A stretch of DNA of 64,000 nt. Origin: Anthopleura xanthogrammica. Lineage: Eukaryota > Cnidaria > Anthozoa > Actiniaria > Actiniidae. The stretch lies in NCBI GenBank assembly GCA_964019055.1, contig OZ025219.1, forward strand, positions 5,103,868 to 5,167,867, written 5' to 3'. Position numbers and translations under genes: made by a program. Each line of letters opens with the position of its first letter. Position 1 is the stretch's first letter. Shown here piece by piece: positions 45,501 to 56,490 of the stretch. The notes beneath the pieces were generated by a model. That model had not been told where the DNA came from. It did no database searches and saw only the letters and a program-made list of their open reading frames with translations.

Positions 45501-48500
45501 TTACTGTGATCTGCTTATCTTTGTCAGTGCTGCGTTTCACGATAAAACTAGACGTCTGTACTGGCCCAATACCTCCTTCGGAAACGCCGACAGTACCCAA
45601 CCAATCGGAAGACTCCTTGCCAAGATCAACACCAGCCTTTATGACCGTTGTCTCATAAACATTATAATCACCAGGTAATAGGTTCTGAAGCCAGCCTGCT
45701 TCTAGGATCACCTCATCACCGTTGACCTCATTGACAGTGATTTCCTGAGACCTAGAAGGGACTGTATACCTCACAATTACAAATCTGGTGGGATTCAGAA
45801 TAGTTTTCTAACAACTTCTCTTTGTATTATATTCATCAAGAAAACTAGTCCTATGCACCTCTCCTTATATATATCTTATAAGTATTAATATAATGGAGTG
45901 AATAAATCTCACTCACTCTTATTACCAGCTTTGATCAGTGAAGGGCAGAATACTGCCCCCCCCCCCCCCCAGGTGATTTCTCTACTTTCCCATAACCCAT
46001 AATGCTTTGCGTTTTGGGTTGTCACCGATAAAAAAAAACTGTGCTAAAATTAAACGTTCTTCAATCGAGTGTACAATTTACCTGCTTTTAACTATAAAAT
46101 CATGATTATTAGTTCTTTCTGAGTTAATTTTGCGCGTACAGAACATCAAGAGGTCACAGAAAACGTATTGGCTTACGAAGACTTGGTTAAAATATACTTT
46201 AATTTTTTTTTTGTTTCTAACTGTTTAATTTTATATTTGGACAACAAACGAGGTATTTTCAACATCTTCTAATCAGCCTTCAGCATAAAAGTGTGGCTTT
46301 TTTCTGATTACACCCTCCAAAGCCGCAAAGTATTATGGGTATACGAAATTAGAGAATAGCCCATGCATATGATTATTGAACATTTTCCTTTCAGCTGGTA
46401 AGCTGATGATCAAATACCTTTATTAACTCCAAACAACTCGGTGTCCAAACTTTCTCCTTCAAGCTGTGGTGTTTGCTTTTCATGCCATCCCTTCTTCTTG
46501 AATTCCCTGACAATAAGCCTTAAATGAAATAAAATCATCTGTGATGTTTAGAAGGTTATTGTATACAAGAGTTATCGAACAAACTTCAAATTCAGACCCT
46601 TCGAACTTTTATCGTTACCCTGAAAAGACCCATGAGCTGCTATTATAATCAGGGCACGGTTAACTCGCAGATCAAATTAGAATTATTTAGCTTCGGTTAG
46701 CTTGCCGTGTTAACTGGAGAACCCAGAGAAAACCATGCCAAGATAATCAAGAGAGAGGCCCAGCCTGTGAGTAAACGGCTACTCGATCCCAAGAGCCAGA
46801 TATGAGAGACGATTGGACTACCACCATATACCTGCTGGGATTTCCATAAACACAAGTCTCTGAAGAACAAATATAGTAAATACTGGAAAGGTCCTCAGTT
46901 TTTCTCACCTGAAAAATGCCCTGTTGGAAACATTTTCAAAAGACTCTCTGCTGTTGACCACAGACTCAATAGCCATGGTTAGTCTTCCACCTTCCCCTAA
47001 CATTTCATAAGCAAGTTGTACTGGAGAGCAAGCCGCAATATAGAAAAATGCGTCCTTTTCTCTTGGTGTCCAACCCCCGCGTAACAACTTGGTTCCAGTC
47101 TCTTCAGAATTGATATGAGACGGCGATTTAGCATTAGAAGAATTTTCAATAAGAACCTTGAATGAATGAATGAATGTGAATGTATTATCACTTTTTACAA
47201 TAGTTCAAATAATATGTAACAGGGCTTGAGGGCTTGTTGGGATAGGTTCCGAGTCAAATCCCGAGGGACGGCTGCGCATTTAAGAACAGAGCCATGTGCG
47301 CGTTAAGGGCAGTTGGGGGCTTGGCTGTCAAAGCGTAAGAACGAAAAATGAGTTTGAAACCCTTTACAAAAATTAAGGAAGAGTATTGCACAGAACTGCG
47401 ACGTCCTTACTCTACCCTACTCTGAACCACAAGGAAAATAAAAGGTTACAAATATATATATACTTGTAGTTGAAGAGAATTAAGATGTGGACTACGTGTT
47501 ACTCTACAGAACTGTTTCGTAAGGTAGGAGTTCCTCACCCGTCGGGAGTTTAATGTGGTGTGAAACTTTACAGCAATCTATTTCAAGGTATCAAATTTGC
47601 ATCAAAAATTTCTTTCTTTCTATGTCTACTTGATGAGACGAGTTCATTTCTTTTGTTCAATGAGCAACAATGCGGTTGGCAAATGATGACAATTCCTTAC
47701 CTGCCTTGGTTTTATGTCGGTACATCCACTGTTTCTCAACTCTACGACTCGGTATAATTGACCAGAATGGCAGCAGTCAAAGATCACTGTTAGTTTAACG
47801 TCCTTTTTGGCAAGCTCCTCCAAAAACGGCAATAAGTCTCTCCCTGTTATGCAAGTGTGTTCCAACTAGGAGAAGAATCGAGCGATCCCTGAGAATGTTG
47901 TCAGATAAACTACCGCCCATTACCAATTCACTCACCACTTAACCCAAGACTGGAGATTTTCCCCTAACCGTTATCTTCCCATACCTTCAAAGAGGGCACT
48001 TGGATGAAAATCGATGAATATTGAAAATGGCTTGAAACTTGGTTAAACTTATCTATAGGGCCCCAATAGCAGCCAAGCAACATATTTCAGGGGCGTAGCC
48101 AGGATTTTGCCTTAGGTGGGTCCAAAAAAAAACGTTTTCAGAACGTCAACCAAAAAAACGGACAACCAAAAAAACGGCAACTGACACGACGGAGGAGGGT
48201 GGCCTGGCTCTCCCCATGTATTTTCTTCACAGTCAGAATTGGCGGGGGAAAATCAGCATTTTTTTACAGCAATAAAATTGTGAGTAAATGGCGCCATACA
48301 TTTAACCCCGGCCATTGTTCTGTTAGTTTTTAAACCAAAATTTCTCAACTGCAAGTGGCTCCCAGGATGAATTTTTTTGCCAATCTGGTTTTCATGATCA
48401 TAATTGAGTCATATTATCCTCAAATACTTGAATTATTCGCACTTTTAAAAAATGGGGCGTTTTCATCCAAGTGTCCCTTTCAACATCCTACAATAGATTT

Positions 48501-49364
48501 TTTATCGAAAAAAAGTAACATTTTTACTGTACAACAAACACTTTCAATCATTTTTTCATTTTCATTTTTGGAATTTCCTTCGGGCTGGAATACACGGTAC
48601 TACAGCTATTTCAAAAAGGTAAAAGGTTGGTGAAAATTTTGTTGCATGGTGCATGGTGCATGGTGCATGGTGCATGGTGCATGGTGCATGGTGCATGGTG
48701 CATGGTGCATGGTGCATGGTGCATGGTGCATGGTGCATGGTGCATGGTGCATGGTGCATGGTGCATGGTGCATGGTGCATGGTGCATGGTGCATGGTGCA
48801 TGGTGCATGGTGCATGGTGCATGGTGCATGGTGCAGGGTGCATGGTGTATGGTGCATGGTGCATTAACGGTTCAATTAGATACTGGTATTGGTATTTTTT
48901 TTAGAAAGAATGATTACTATTCAAATTCGAGCTAATTGATTTCCTGGTTTCAGAAATACTTCCTGGGATTCTACGATTTGGAAAAAGGATAGGGTATTCT
49001 TATATTATCACAATACGTAATCCAGAATATTACAAACCTTTTCAGAGGTTGCATCGGCTGGAACAAGGCCTTCATCTTTTGTACTAGGAACATAGTGCCC
49101 ATGTCCGCTAAAGTAAAACAAGGCTATATCTCCTGGGTTGGCTGATGTTGACAGATCTTCAAGATAGTGCAAGATCTTTTCTTTAGTAGCTTCGTCTCCC
49201 TCAACCTTCGTCACATCATTGAATTGAAGTTTCTTTGTTACATTTTCCATAACTTGCAGATCGTATGATGTCCCTGGAAGGTGATTTATCTCTGGTAATC
49301 CTTTGTAGCTGGGAGCCACAAGCAAGGCTTTCCTGGATACTTCAATTGGTGGATGGTTAGCCAT
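36564..49364 (-). CDS. Caspase-fold (peptidase C14, metacaspase-like) protein, about 10 exons
   Basis: Exons on the minus strand: 49364-49038, 47865-47701, 47156-46909, 46518-46418, ~45785-45437, ~45237-45030, 39280-39010, 38363-38170, 37839-37606 and 36701-36564 (stop 36564-36566). Exon 1 carries the catalytic-type His88 in YFSGHG; exon 2 carries Cys141 in DCCHSG, the metacaspase-style cysteine motif. Exons 3-4 hold the small subunit part (AACSPVQLAYE; QTPQL). The last exons (LFYQFDGAIKAIYPPKK; DTIVVYATSKPADFGALL) resemble the DUF4384 module that follows C14 domains in bacteria; this is from memory of the family. Most junctions agree in phase. The joints into and out of the fifth exon do not, so a micro-exon or an edge is misplaced there. 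The intron 39281-45029 holds a LINE. Likely a cytosolic Arg/Lys- or Asp-type protease; specificity cannot be read from this. Confidence 0.8.
36778..36829 (-). tRNA. Truncated inverted copy of the tRNA-like sequence
   Basis: About 52 bases are the exact reverse complement of the 36877-36930 part of the neighbouring tRNA-like gene. They include the A-box and B-box words but not the acceptor stem. A relic, not a functional tRNA. Confidence 0.7.
36872..36943 (+). tRNA. tRNA-like sequence, anticodon reads AGT (Thr)
   Basis: 72 bases fold as a cloverleaf. The acceptor is GTCCTTG/CAAGGGC (7 bp with one G-U), the D stem GTG/CAC, and the T arm GTGGG-TTCGAGT-CCTGC; the discriminator is A. The B-box GGTTCGAGTCC is intact. 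The anticodon stem TCGGA/ACCGA has an A-A mismatch at its last pair. The loop CTAGTAT gives AGT. It lies antisense in the last intron of the caspase-like gene. Functional tRNA, tRNA pseudogene or the head of a SINE are all possible; the mismatch lowers confidence. Confidence 0.55.
38500..38735. repeat. Cluster of inverted GCCGCCAATA repeats
   Basis: Several copies of the paired words GCCGCCAATA..GCCCG and TTGGCGGCTC(A)AAAATCGCAATAAGTT alternate in both orientations with an AAAATATATT palindromic region between them. This looks like nested or composite foldback elements in a caspase-gene intron. Confidence 0.7.
39452..39460. repeat. Left 9-bp target duplication of the LINE (GAATACCTT)
   Basis: GAATACCTT here recurs at 44609-44617, directly after the TAAATAAA tail. 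This sets the limits of the LINE. Confidence 0.75.
39545..40483 (+). CDS. LINE ORF1 protein, 312 aa
   Basis: A basic, low-complexity N-terminus (RRTRSSKSSTESS), then a long coiled coil (about residues 60-165, with repeated K.E..KLEE.T.KLEKV heptads). This is followed by an RNA-binding region: ENIKFMNI, a VHR motif and ARFLRAKDCEAI, typical of the L1 ORF1p RRM-like and C-terminal domains. In L1 elements ORF1p trimers coat the RNA. The start ATG at 39545 is the first in the transcript. No lesion. Confidence 0.85.
   Translation: MASLLSNNQGKRRTRSSKSSTESSGSPELKKARNLDKSLTEDVLDPEDDEVLIALDMAKELSDKMDDVLKKLSKLDSIEEAVNKIQTSISKLEERTTKLEKVNATTKDEIKDLKAAMEFCDGNVNEINSQVVALKRELETEKTNNEEMKVEVKNLEAKVEELNTKDLYLEAYSRRENIKFMNIKEEEDEDVEEVLRRFLDENLGYAYHDEVEIQRVHRNPARKDPKRQQPRPILARFLRAKDCEAIIAKGWKLKNTNYQMFVDLPNELIKRRRAQMNTYRMAKANKIPAYFSKSEPDKLFIRGQLWPVGKSL
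40772..44579 (+). pseudogene. LINE ORF2 (endonuclease-reverse transcriptase), one frameshift
   Basis: The first 1064 codons (40772-43966) start with an APE-type endonuclease (LNVRGL, FIQETH, WGGDFNF and a terminal TDHSAI). Then comes the reverse transcriptase with AWRPISL, ADFEKAFDSIEH (motif A), RGTKQGDPISPY and FADDT (motif C). The frame is lost around the 11-A run at 43925-43935. The downstream frame, up to stop 44579, carries the C-terminal domain with CSFCSLYPETIDHFFVKC, a CxxC..H..C zinc-knuckle type. Lengths fit the L1 class (about 1250 residues in all). A single homopolymer slip may be real or an assembly error. Confidence 0.85.
44609..44617. repeat. Right 9-bp target duplication of the LINE (GAATACCTT)
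   Basis: Identical to 39452-39460. It follows the A-rich tail and precedes a T-run. Confidence 0.75.
48643..48865. repeat. Heptamer satellite (GGTGCAT)n, about 31 copies
   Basis: A perfect array except for the last few units (GCAGGGT, GTATGGT). It lies in the first intron of the caspase-like gene. Open frames of His-His-Ala-Pro-Cys-Thr-Met type are artefacts. Confidence 0.95.
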
Positions 49365-49636
49365 TATTGGCTTAATGCTACAGAAATCAAGGTATGCTTA
49401 CATGAGATATTTTCAAAATATGACGTGGTATTTACTCATGATTCAAGCCGGTCAATGGCGTAGGACTGGCTGAGGCGGATAAAACGGCCCGGCAAGGTCT
49501 TGATAATTTACGATATCATGCGAAAACCGAATTCAATAATTATTTTATGATATACATTTGGTAAACTAAGAATAGAGATTTAATTCTACTTTCGAAAAAA
49601 ATAGTAAACGTATTTCCTTTTCCATTGTGACGTTGA

Positions 49637-49706
49637 GTGAACTCGATCGACATGATGAATGTATTATCTGTACAGATAATACATTCATCATGTCGATCGA
49701 GTTCAC
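49637..49706. repeat. Perfect 70-bp palindrome
   Basis: The sequence is its own reverse complement over 35 + 35 bases, centre TCTGT|ACAGA, outer word GTGAACTCGATCG. No spacer at all. It lies about 270 bp upstream of the caspase-like start codon. Confidence 0.95.
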
Positions 49707-50317
49707 ACGATATCAGGGATTGGCTGAGGGCTCTCGACCAATCAGAATTGACATACCGCTGAGTACAATTTATCACTAGCTATACTTATCAGTAATGGAA
49801 TTGACACCTAGCGTTTGTTCTTAAGAAAATCTAACTATGCCAACGAAGTGATGAGATTTAAAATTAGATATTTTTTTTAGAAGATTTAGATAATTTTTAG
49901 AAGTCGAACGAAAAAACCTATTGGATTCAGTGTGCAGCAGCCAATTCGTCGCGCCGACGTCGCGCCACATAATTACTCACAACTCACAACGAAACTATGT
50001 ACACTTCCTTATGAGGAGGGTAAACCAGTCAAACCTGTTTAGAACAAAAGAAATGACCAGTTCCGTAACAAACTCAAGATTCCTGAAACTCCTCTATGTT
50101 AGCCAACTTCGTTGGCAACAATAATTTTTGTTATCAGTTCAATTAAGCTGCTAAACTGCTGCACTACGATATATAATGGTCAAGACCTACTCACACCTCC
50201 CTACGAAGATATTATTTATTGATATAATTTATTGATATGAAATTTTCAACGCAAAGTTCAAATTTTTTGACTTGCATAGCTTTCGTTTTTAAATTGAAAA
50301 AGTAGATTGTTTACGGG

Positions 50318-50370
50318 TACAGTTGGTGTACCACAGGATCGCTACTTGGTCCATTACTGTTTGATAAATG
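50318..50370 (+). pseudogene. Reverse transcriptase relic
   Basis: ACAGTTGGTGTACCACAGG then TCGCTACTTGGTCCATTACTGTTT recalls the RT motif GVPQGSLLGPLLF. One base is inserted between the PQ and SLLG words. Only this short stretch is recognisable, so it is a very old LINE remnant. Confidence 0.55.
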
Positions 50371-51385
50371 GCATCTATTTCTGTGTGTCCAATAGAAATA
50401 GATTTTGCGTGAAGCGGTTTAAAAATCTCTAAATTTTACATGCCCAGAGAATGTATAGGCTCATTAATGTTCTGTCACCCAGTAATTTGAAAGCTGATAT
50501 CTCGGAAACTATTGCATGCAAAGAGCTAACATTTTCGTAGATTATTTATATCAATAAGATCTTTTAAGTTTTGGGTTCGGTTTGTAATTTTGTTGACCTA
50601 ACACCGTATGCTAATGAGCAAAATATTGTAAACCGATTTGAGTATGGGTAAAGCACTAGATTGAGCGTCCATTATATCCTCGATCGTACGGTTTTTATTA
50701 TCGTGAATAAAAACTGTACAAAGCACTTTCCATGGTGTTTTCTTTTTATTTTATTCATACCGAGATTTTCAATTTGGTTTGAATTAGAGACTATTTTAGT
50801 TTACAAAGTTTGTAAACAAAGCTCAGTTTCCAAACTAAAAATTATATTGCAATAATTCTTTATTTTACAACGCTGTTTTACAAGCATAATAAAAACTTAT
50901 TCTTATGAAATTCTAATTCGGTTTCTAAGTTTAATCTTTTCAACTTCTAGGCTTTTAGTTTACACCATGAATGATTGAGAAGGCTTACCGAAGTTTCTGT
51001 CGCCTTCTTACACGGCAAAGCTGCCTTTCAATTCCTCGTTGTTGTTTAATACATTTTAAAGAACTTTTCCACGAGATTTACATCTCGATCAGCTTTTCCT
51101 CCGCTCTACTATTGGTATTTCATCGATTTTCTCTTTGGTTTCGTCGTCTAAATTATATTTTCATCCATGTTTTGAACTCAAACTTTCTAGTTTAGGTCTC
51201 ACCGAAGTCGTCTTCTTACAAAAGCAACTGAAGCTGACTTTCCTTGTTGTTGTTTAAGAGCGACTGTCCGTAAAAATCAAACAAGTCACGGCAAACTTTG
51301 AAAAATCGATTTCGCTCATACTTTCAAGTTTGATAGAGCAATCTTTCCTGAGAATAACTGTATAGTTGGTTTTATAAAATAACGT

Positions 51386-52047
51386 TTCTTTTCGGAGAAA
51401 AATGCAAATTTCCAAAGTCCGCCGAAAATGCCATTTGTAACTATGAATTTTGACTCTACTTTAGTGGCCTCGCGTGGAAAACTGAGTCGCTCCAAGACCA
51501 AAATAACTCTTAATCCTTGTTATATAATCTATTGTTTATTGTTTGAGTGATTTTGAGATGGATTAGTCAATTCTAACCCCTCCAAATAATTTTATTCTCT
51601 ACACCTATATTTTGAGTAGATAAAAATTTGTCTTACAAAAAGCCATATAGCAAATGTGCTAAACCTTTAATTCACTCAGAACTTCGGCGATTGAATGTTG
51701 AAATGATGGTCTTTCAAATGATAGAAAGATTTCTATGGGCAAATGTTTGTGCGTGACGCTTCACATCGTCAAAGTATGGTGAAATTGTATTTCTTTGACC
51801 TCTGGTGGTCATTAAAAGCAACACCGCGAGATCTCGTAGTTTGTTTTGACTTCAAGTCAATAAAACCGCTCTAAAAAGCTACAAAAAGATAAAAGAATGC
51901 TTCTGTTTTAGAGAATTCTTACCTGTTTCGATCTGAAAGTGGTATTTTTAGGATCTCTCGGCAAAGTTTTCACTTCCGATTACTGTTACTATAATCCCCG
52001 ACTCGTGTCACAAGCTTGTCAACAGTTTTGCCACAGGAAGCCCATCG
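51386..52047. repeat. Inverted repeat, left arm (~660 bp)
   Basis: Matches the reverse complement of about 55838-56490 over almost all its length, with several small differences. The inner edge is at GCCCATCGAT. It contains a candidate splice acceptor and a conserved short open frame (SLGKVFTSDYCYYNPRL) that is also kept in the right arm. Confidence 0.85.
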
Positions 52048-52397
52048 ATGATTATATAAGACATAAAATCAAATTTATACACCTCATTTTGTCAAAATTA
52101 TGGCCACCCAGAATAGGTTTAATGTATTATTATACTCTTTACATCATAGGAATTACTATATACAAATTTATATACAAAACATGAACTTTAAGCTACACAA
52201 AAGTCGAAAGTTAAAACCCTTGGTGCCATGTTTATCTGGGTCCCCGGAAGGGGAACTCCCATATATAGAAGGGCAGAGATGCTAGTTTTCAAAACATTTT
52301 CAAAATGACCCCTAAAAGGTACCAAAATTTTCTTTCACGTAGTGATAACAATTGGACCTCAACCCCCCCACCGGGGATCTGGGGGTTGGAGTTGATG

Positions 52398-52556
52398 GCC
52401 CACTTTCGATATTCTGGTTGAGTGATAACGCACAAAGCAATGGAAGGCTAGGCTCCGGGAAAAATGGAGTAATCCTAATATATCCTTTTGTTTCCCTGGA
52501 GCCTCATCTTCAATTGCTTTGTGCGTCATCACACAACCAGAATATCGAAAGTGGGC
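52398..52556. mobile_element. Small foldback MITE
   Basis: GCCCACTTTCGATATTCTGGTTG is mirrored by CAACCAGAATATCGAAAGTGGGC, and GCACAAAGCAAT by ATTGCTTTGTGC further in. Confidence 0.85.
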
Positions 52557-52664
52557 TATTTTACACTCTATATCTTTAAATAGGTCATCGTTGTCAACCA
52601 GCTTTTGTACTCAGACATACTATATATATGATAAACGTGATATGCGTATGATAACTATATACTA

Positions 52665-52975
52665 GTTATACAATGGTCTCGAGTGGCATACCGTGGGATA
52701 TCCCACGAGTCACTTGTAGTTTCTAGTATACACGCGAGCCTTTTAATAGGCGAGTGTGTATACAAGAAAATACAAGTGACAAATGGGATATTCCATGTTG
52801 TTCCACGAAAGCCATTGTATAACTATTTTATCCCACACCATAGAAAATACAAATGCGTAGATTCAACAGGCAGTGCATGATTGGAAGGACGGGTGAAATT
52901 CCAACGAATATACAACGGATTTCCTGCTTTCTGATTGGCTCTATTTTTTATGGTGTGTGATAAAATGACCATATG
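52665..52975. mobile_element. Foldback MITE, family of 16060-16345
   Basis: TACCGTGGGATATCCCACGAGTCACTTG and AAATGGGATATTCCATG form the inverted core; it ends CTTTCTGATTGGCTCTATTTT. The same architecture is seen at 16060. Confidence 0.75.
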
Positions 52976-53043
52976 CATGGAAAAAACAAATATGAAATGA
53001 CTAAGATTTACAAGTGCATGATTTGACCAATTCGGTCAGCATG

Positions 53044-55648
53044 TCACGGGTATGGCTTCTTCCTTTTTTGGGTTACAGTCGAAATGTCAAGTTCATAGTA
53101 TTTACAAATGTCTTGCAACATTAATATAGAGAATTTCGATAGCTTTGAGGCTGCTTCCATTTCACAGATGTTGTATGACTCATAAGCAATTGGATGTTTG
53201 ATAGCGATCTCATTCATTACCTCTTGACGCATCTGCTCAAACTCTTTCTCCGCCATGGCCGAAACCAAGTCATCGTGATCATCATCATCAGTGAGGCTTG
53301 ATCCTGGTATCGATTTCTTGGCAGATAAACGGGAAAAGAAGCTTGTAATCTGCTGAGATGTCAGGTATTCATCGGATTGAAAAATTAGAGATCCATCTGC
53401 ATTACGTGCTTTTCTCATTGATTTCGAGACTTCATTGGGGTCTGCTTTTCTTCCAGTCTGTTCACCAAGAAGAAAAAGGTTGATCAAGTAATTCTTTTGA
53501 TTATCATTTAGTCGATGCCCGCTTGATCCACGTTTTAACGCCCATCCCTGTGTTACGAAGGATACATCCTTAAGTAATTCGGCACTCTCCTCGACTTGCT
53601 CTTCGATGGTCGAAGCCCCACCTTCTAGGTTTTCAGCATAGCGTAACATAGCCTTGTCAAGCAAAGATTCCCTCTCTAGTGCGTACTTGTGCCTACCACC
53701 ATCTAGGTGTTTCTGGAGGGATGAAAACCTCTAGAAGGCTTTTATACATCCATCTTCGGGGCAAGTAAACAGGGTATCGTCGTCTGTGTCACTGTCTTCT
53801 GCGGTGGACTTTGTTTCGGCTTTGGTTTTAGTAACATGCCGTTGTCTTGCAGTGACGTCACAGAACGCTAGATTGGGGGTGGGGACATCTTTTACTTTGG
53901 TGAGAGATGGTAGAGCGGACGACTTCTTTAAATTGAACTTGGTATATGGAACATCTTTCCCATCTCCCACGCCATATGCTCTCCAAACTTTCATTTCTTT
54001 CTTCTTGAATTCTATGTCGTTAATCAGGCTCACGCCTTTCCATTTAGGAAAGGGATCTGGGTCTGGTATCTTTAAGAGCCCACAAAGCACTACAGCGACA
54101 ATAATGGACAGAATTTGTCTGCGGCTGCTCCAGTGACTTGCATTCTCATAACATTCAACCAGAGCTTCTAAAAGTATTGAATCCATATTGTCGTCATCTT
54201 CGCTCAGTTGGGTTGCTTTTATGGCGCTCAACAGCCTCTCAGATTTTTGGGATGCAATTTCTTCAAGGGTGGCAAAAACAATCTGTTTAGCTTTCCGTGT
54301 GTAATGCCTTTTTGTCTGTTCTGCGGCTGTATCCCATGAAGTGATCATCGATGTTCGAACCGGGCTTACGTCTTGAGAAGCAAGATAAAAATTCAGCCTT
54401 TCCTTCGGTGTTTTATCTTCATCGGCCGCCCCTTCTTCACATTGGCTTACCATTGAGAGGTCAAAGGCTTGTGACATAGCTGAAGGTGTGTAAGCTGTCG
54501 AAAGCACCGCTGCGCTAAGTGGAGTCATAGCAACTGGAATGTTTCTGTGATCTGGGGTCTTGAAAGAAACTTCAGACGCATCGTCCTAAAATTCGAAGGG
54601 AGGTCTGTTTATTATACTCGGAAAAAAACAAAGATCATAGCTAGACATTTACAGTTTGGACCTACATGTATCCATGCATTTCTCTCCACACCCCCCTTCC
54701 CCCCCCCCCCCGCCCTATAAAGTCCTACTTAATTGACAAGAATTTATCAAAATTAACATTGCATACCAGTGTTGTTTTCTTTAACTGATCTTCTAACTCA
54801 TCGACGTCGGCTGTTGTACTGGATGCAAGTTTCTTCATTTTGTCTCGGCATTTCCTGCATACTCCTATTAAATTTACCACATAATATGGTGTGAGCCATT
54901 AATTAATAAGACTGGCCGTAGCAAAGAATTAAGTGTAGAGTTACATCTTTCAAGATCTCCCAATTGGGCTACGTTACACTTTATAGTTTTAACTCAGTTA
55001 AAAGTGATCCAGTGCTTTTCCTAATCCGATCACTTATAAAATTCGTGACCTCGTAGCAACTCATGACTCAGTAGCCCTATAAAAAGTGCGGAAGATAGCA
55101 GCTTTATTTACAAGTAAATTTTCGTTCATCTTACCTGATCCAGCTTGAATAAACACACCAGTCTTGCGTAACAATATTTCTGATTCTTGCATTCCTACTC
55201 CCCTTTCTCCTTTTGGCCAGCTTTTTTTACTAGTCTGCCTGTGATTCGACAAAGCAGGTGGTATTCGGCACCTAGTGGTGGCCCCTCTTGTCCACCCCAA
55301 CCCAAGTTTTCCACGGTGAAGGGGACATATGGTCATGCTGTTTATGGTATCGGGTCTTCTAAAAACTGAGGCTCGACACAAGATGAGATCTACCTCATTC
55401 TCCGGTCCAGAGAACGAGAATGATGACAAATGGTTAGAAATATCCTTTGAACATGACAGTAAAGGAACAACCTGGACTTCATGTTTTCTGTCACGACTAT
55501 CGGAGCCACAGAGTCCTCCAACTATTGATTTAAATGAACAACAAACCTCCATTTGTAAAGAACTACAGTAACTATGAAATACCTCTAACTCAGTTTTGTC
55601 TGAAAACAACGCTACGTCAATCAAGTTGGCAGAAATACTAGTTAGCAT
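53044..55648 (-). pseudogene. C2H2-type protein family of unknown function, one nonsense codon
   Basis: Exons 55648-55135, 54864-54767 and 54585-53044 join in phase. Exon 1 has PLHRGKLGLGW and a CRIPPALS.H segment with spaced cysteines and histidines. Exon 2 has GVCRKCRDKM. Exon 3 ends with a C2H2-like finger (CPEDGCIKAF then RFSSLQKHLDGGRH) followed by an acidic, helical C-terminus. A TAG at 53731-53733 interrupts the finger directly after KAF; the frame continues without a shift to the stop at 53044. The layout is that of a multi-copy gene family I have seen in cnidarian and other invertebrate genomes without a known role. It is probably nuclear and DNA- or RNA-binding. Except for one stop it appears whole, so decay is recent, or the codon is polymorphic or an error. 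Confidence 0.7.
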
Positions 55649-55837
55649 GTTATTATTTCAACTGCGGAATGTGGTATATGTTATTATAATCTTGGATTTT
55701 AATAAAAAAATAACTAAAACCTACCAACATATTTTATCGCTTACATAAAAGATAATTTTACACATTTCGAGACAACAAGTACGGTAAAAAAGGAAGGTTT
55801 ACTCAAAATACTTGGGAAACTCACCAGTCTGCAATTA

Positions 55838-56490
55838 TCGATGGGCTTCCTGTGGCGAAACTGTTGACAAGCTTGTGACACGAGTCGGGGATTATAGTAA
55901 CAGTAATCGGAAGTGAAAACTTTGCCGAGAGATCCTAAAAATACCACTTTCAGATCGAAACAGGTAAGAATTCTCTAAAACAGAAGCATTCTTTTATCTT
56001 TTTGTAGCTTTTTAGAGCGGTTTTATTGACTTGAAGTCAAAACAAACTACGAGATCTAGTGTTGCTTTTAATGACAACCAGAGGTCAAAGAAATACAATT
56101 TCACCATACTTTGACGATGTGAAGCGTCACGCACAAACATTTGCCCATAGAAATCTTTCTATCATTTGAAAGACCATCATTTCAACATTCAATCGCCGAA
56201 GTTCTGAGTAAATTAAAGGTTTAGCACATTTGCTATATGGCTTTTTGTAAGACAAATTTTTATCTACTCAAAATATAGGTGTAGAGAATAAAATTATTTG
56301 GAGGAGTTAGAATTGACTAATCTATCTCAAAATCACTCAAACAATAGACAATAGACAATATAACAAGGATCAGGAGTTATTTTGGTCTTGGAGCGACTCA
56401 GTTTTCCACGCGAGGCCACTAAAGTAGAGTCAAAATTCATAGTTACAAATGGCATTTTCGGCGGACTTTGGAAATTTGCATTTTTCTCCG
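55838..56490. repeat. Inverted repeat, right arm (~650 bp)
   Basis: Mirror of 51386-52047. The inner edge is near 55838 (GATGGGCTTCCTGTGGC), the outer edge near 56490, where CCGAAAAGAAACG is the last shared word. Confidence 0.85.

Larger units (their letters stand above)
49365..51385. other. Upstream region of the caspase-like gene, mostly featureless
   Basis: The promoter is presumably near 49380-49500. Apart from the perfect palindrome (49637-49706) and a reverse transcriptase relic near 50318, I see only diverged partial duplications around 50700-51260. Confidence 0.4.
51386..56490. mobile_element. Candidate ~5.1-kb inverted-repeat-flanked mobile block
   Basis: ~660-bp inverted arms (51386-52047 and 55838-56490) enclose a C2H2-type gene and two small MITEs. 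No target duplication and no transposase were found, so the block could equally be a segmental inverted duplication. The call is inference. Confidence 0.4.

Noticed and set aside
48562..48935. His-Ala-Pro-Cys-Thr-Met repeat protein
   Set aside because: Translation of the heptamer array, open in every phase by composition.
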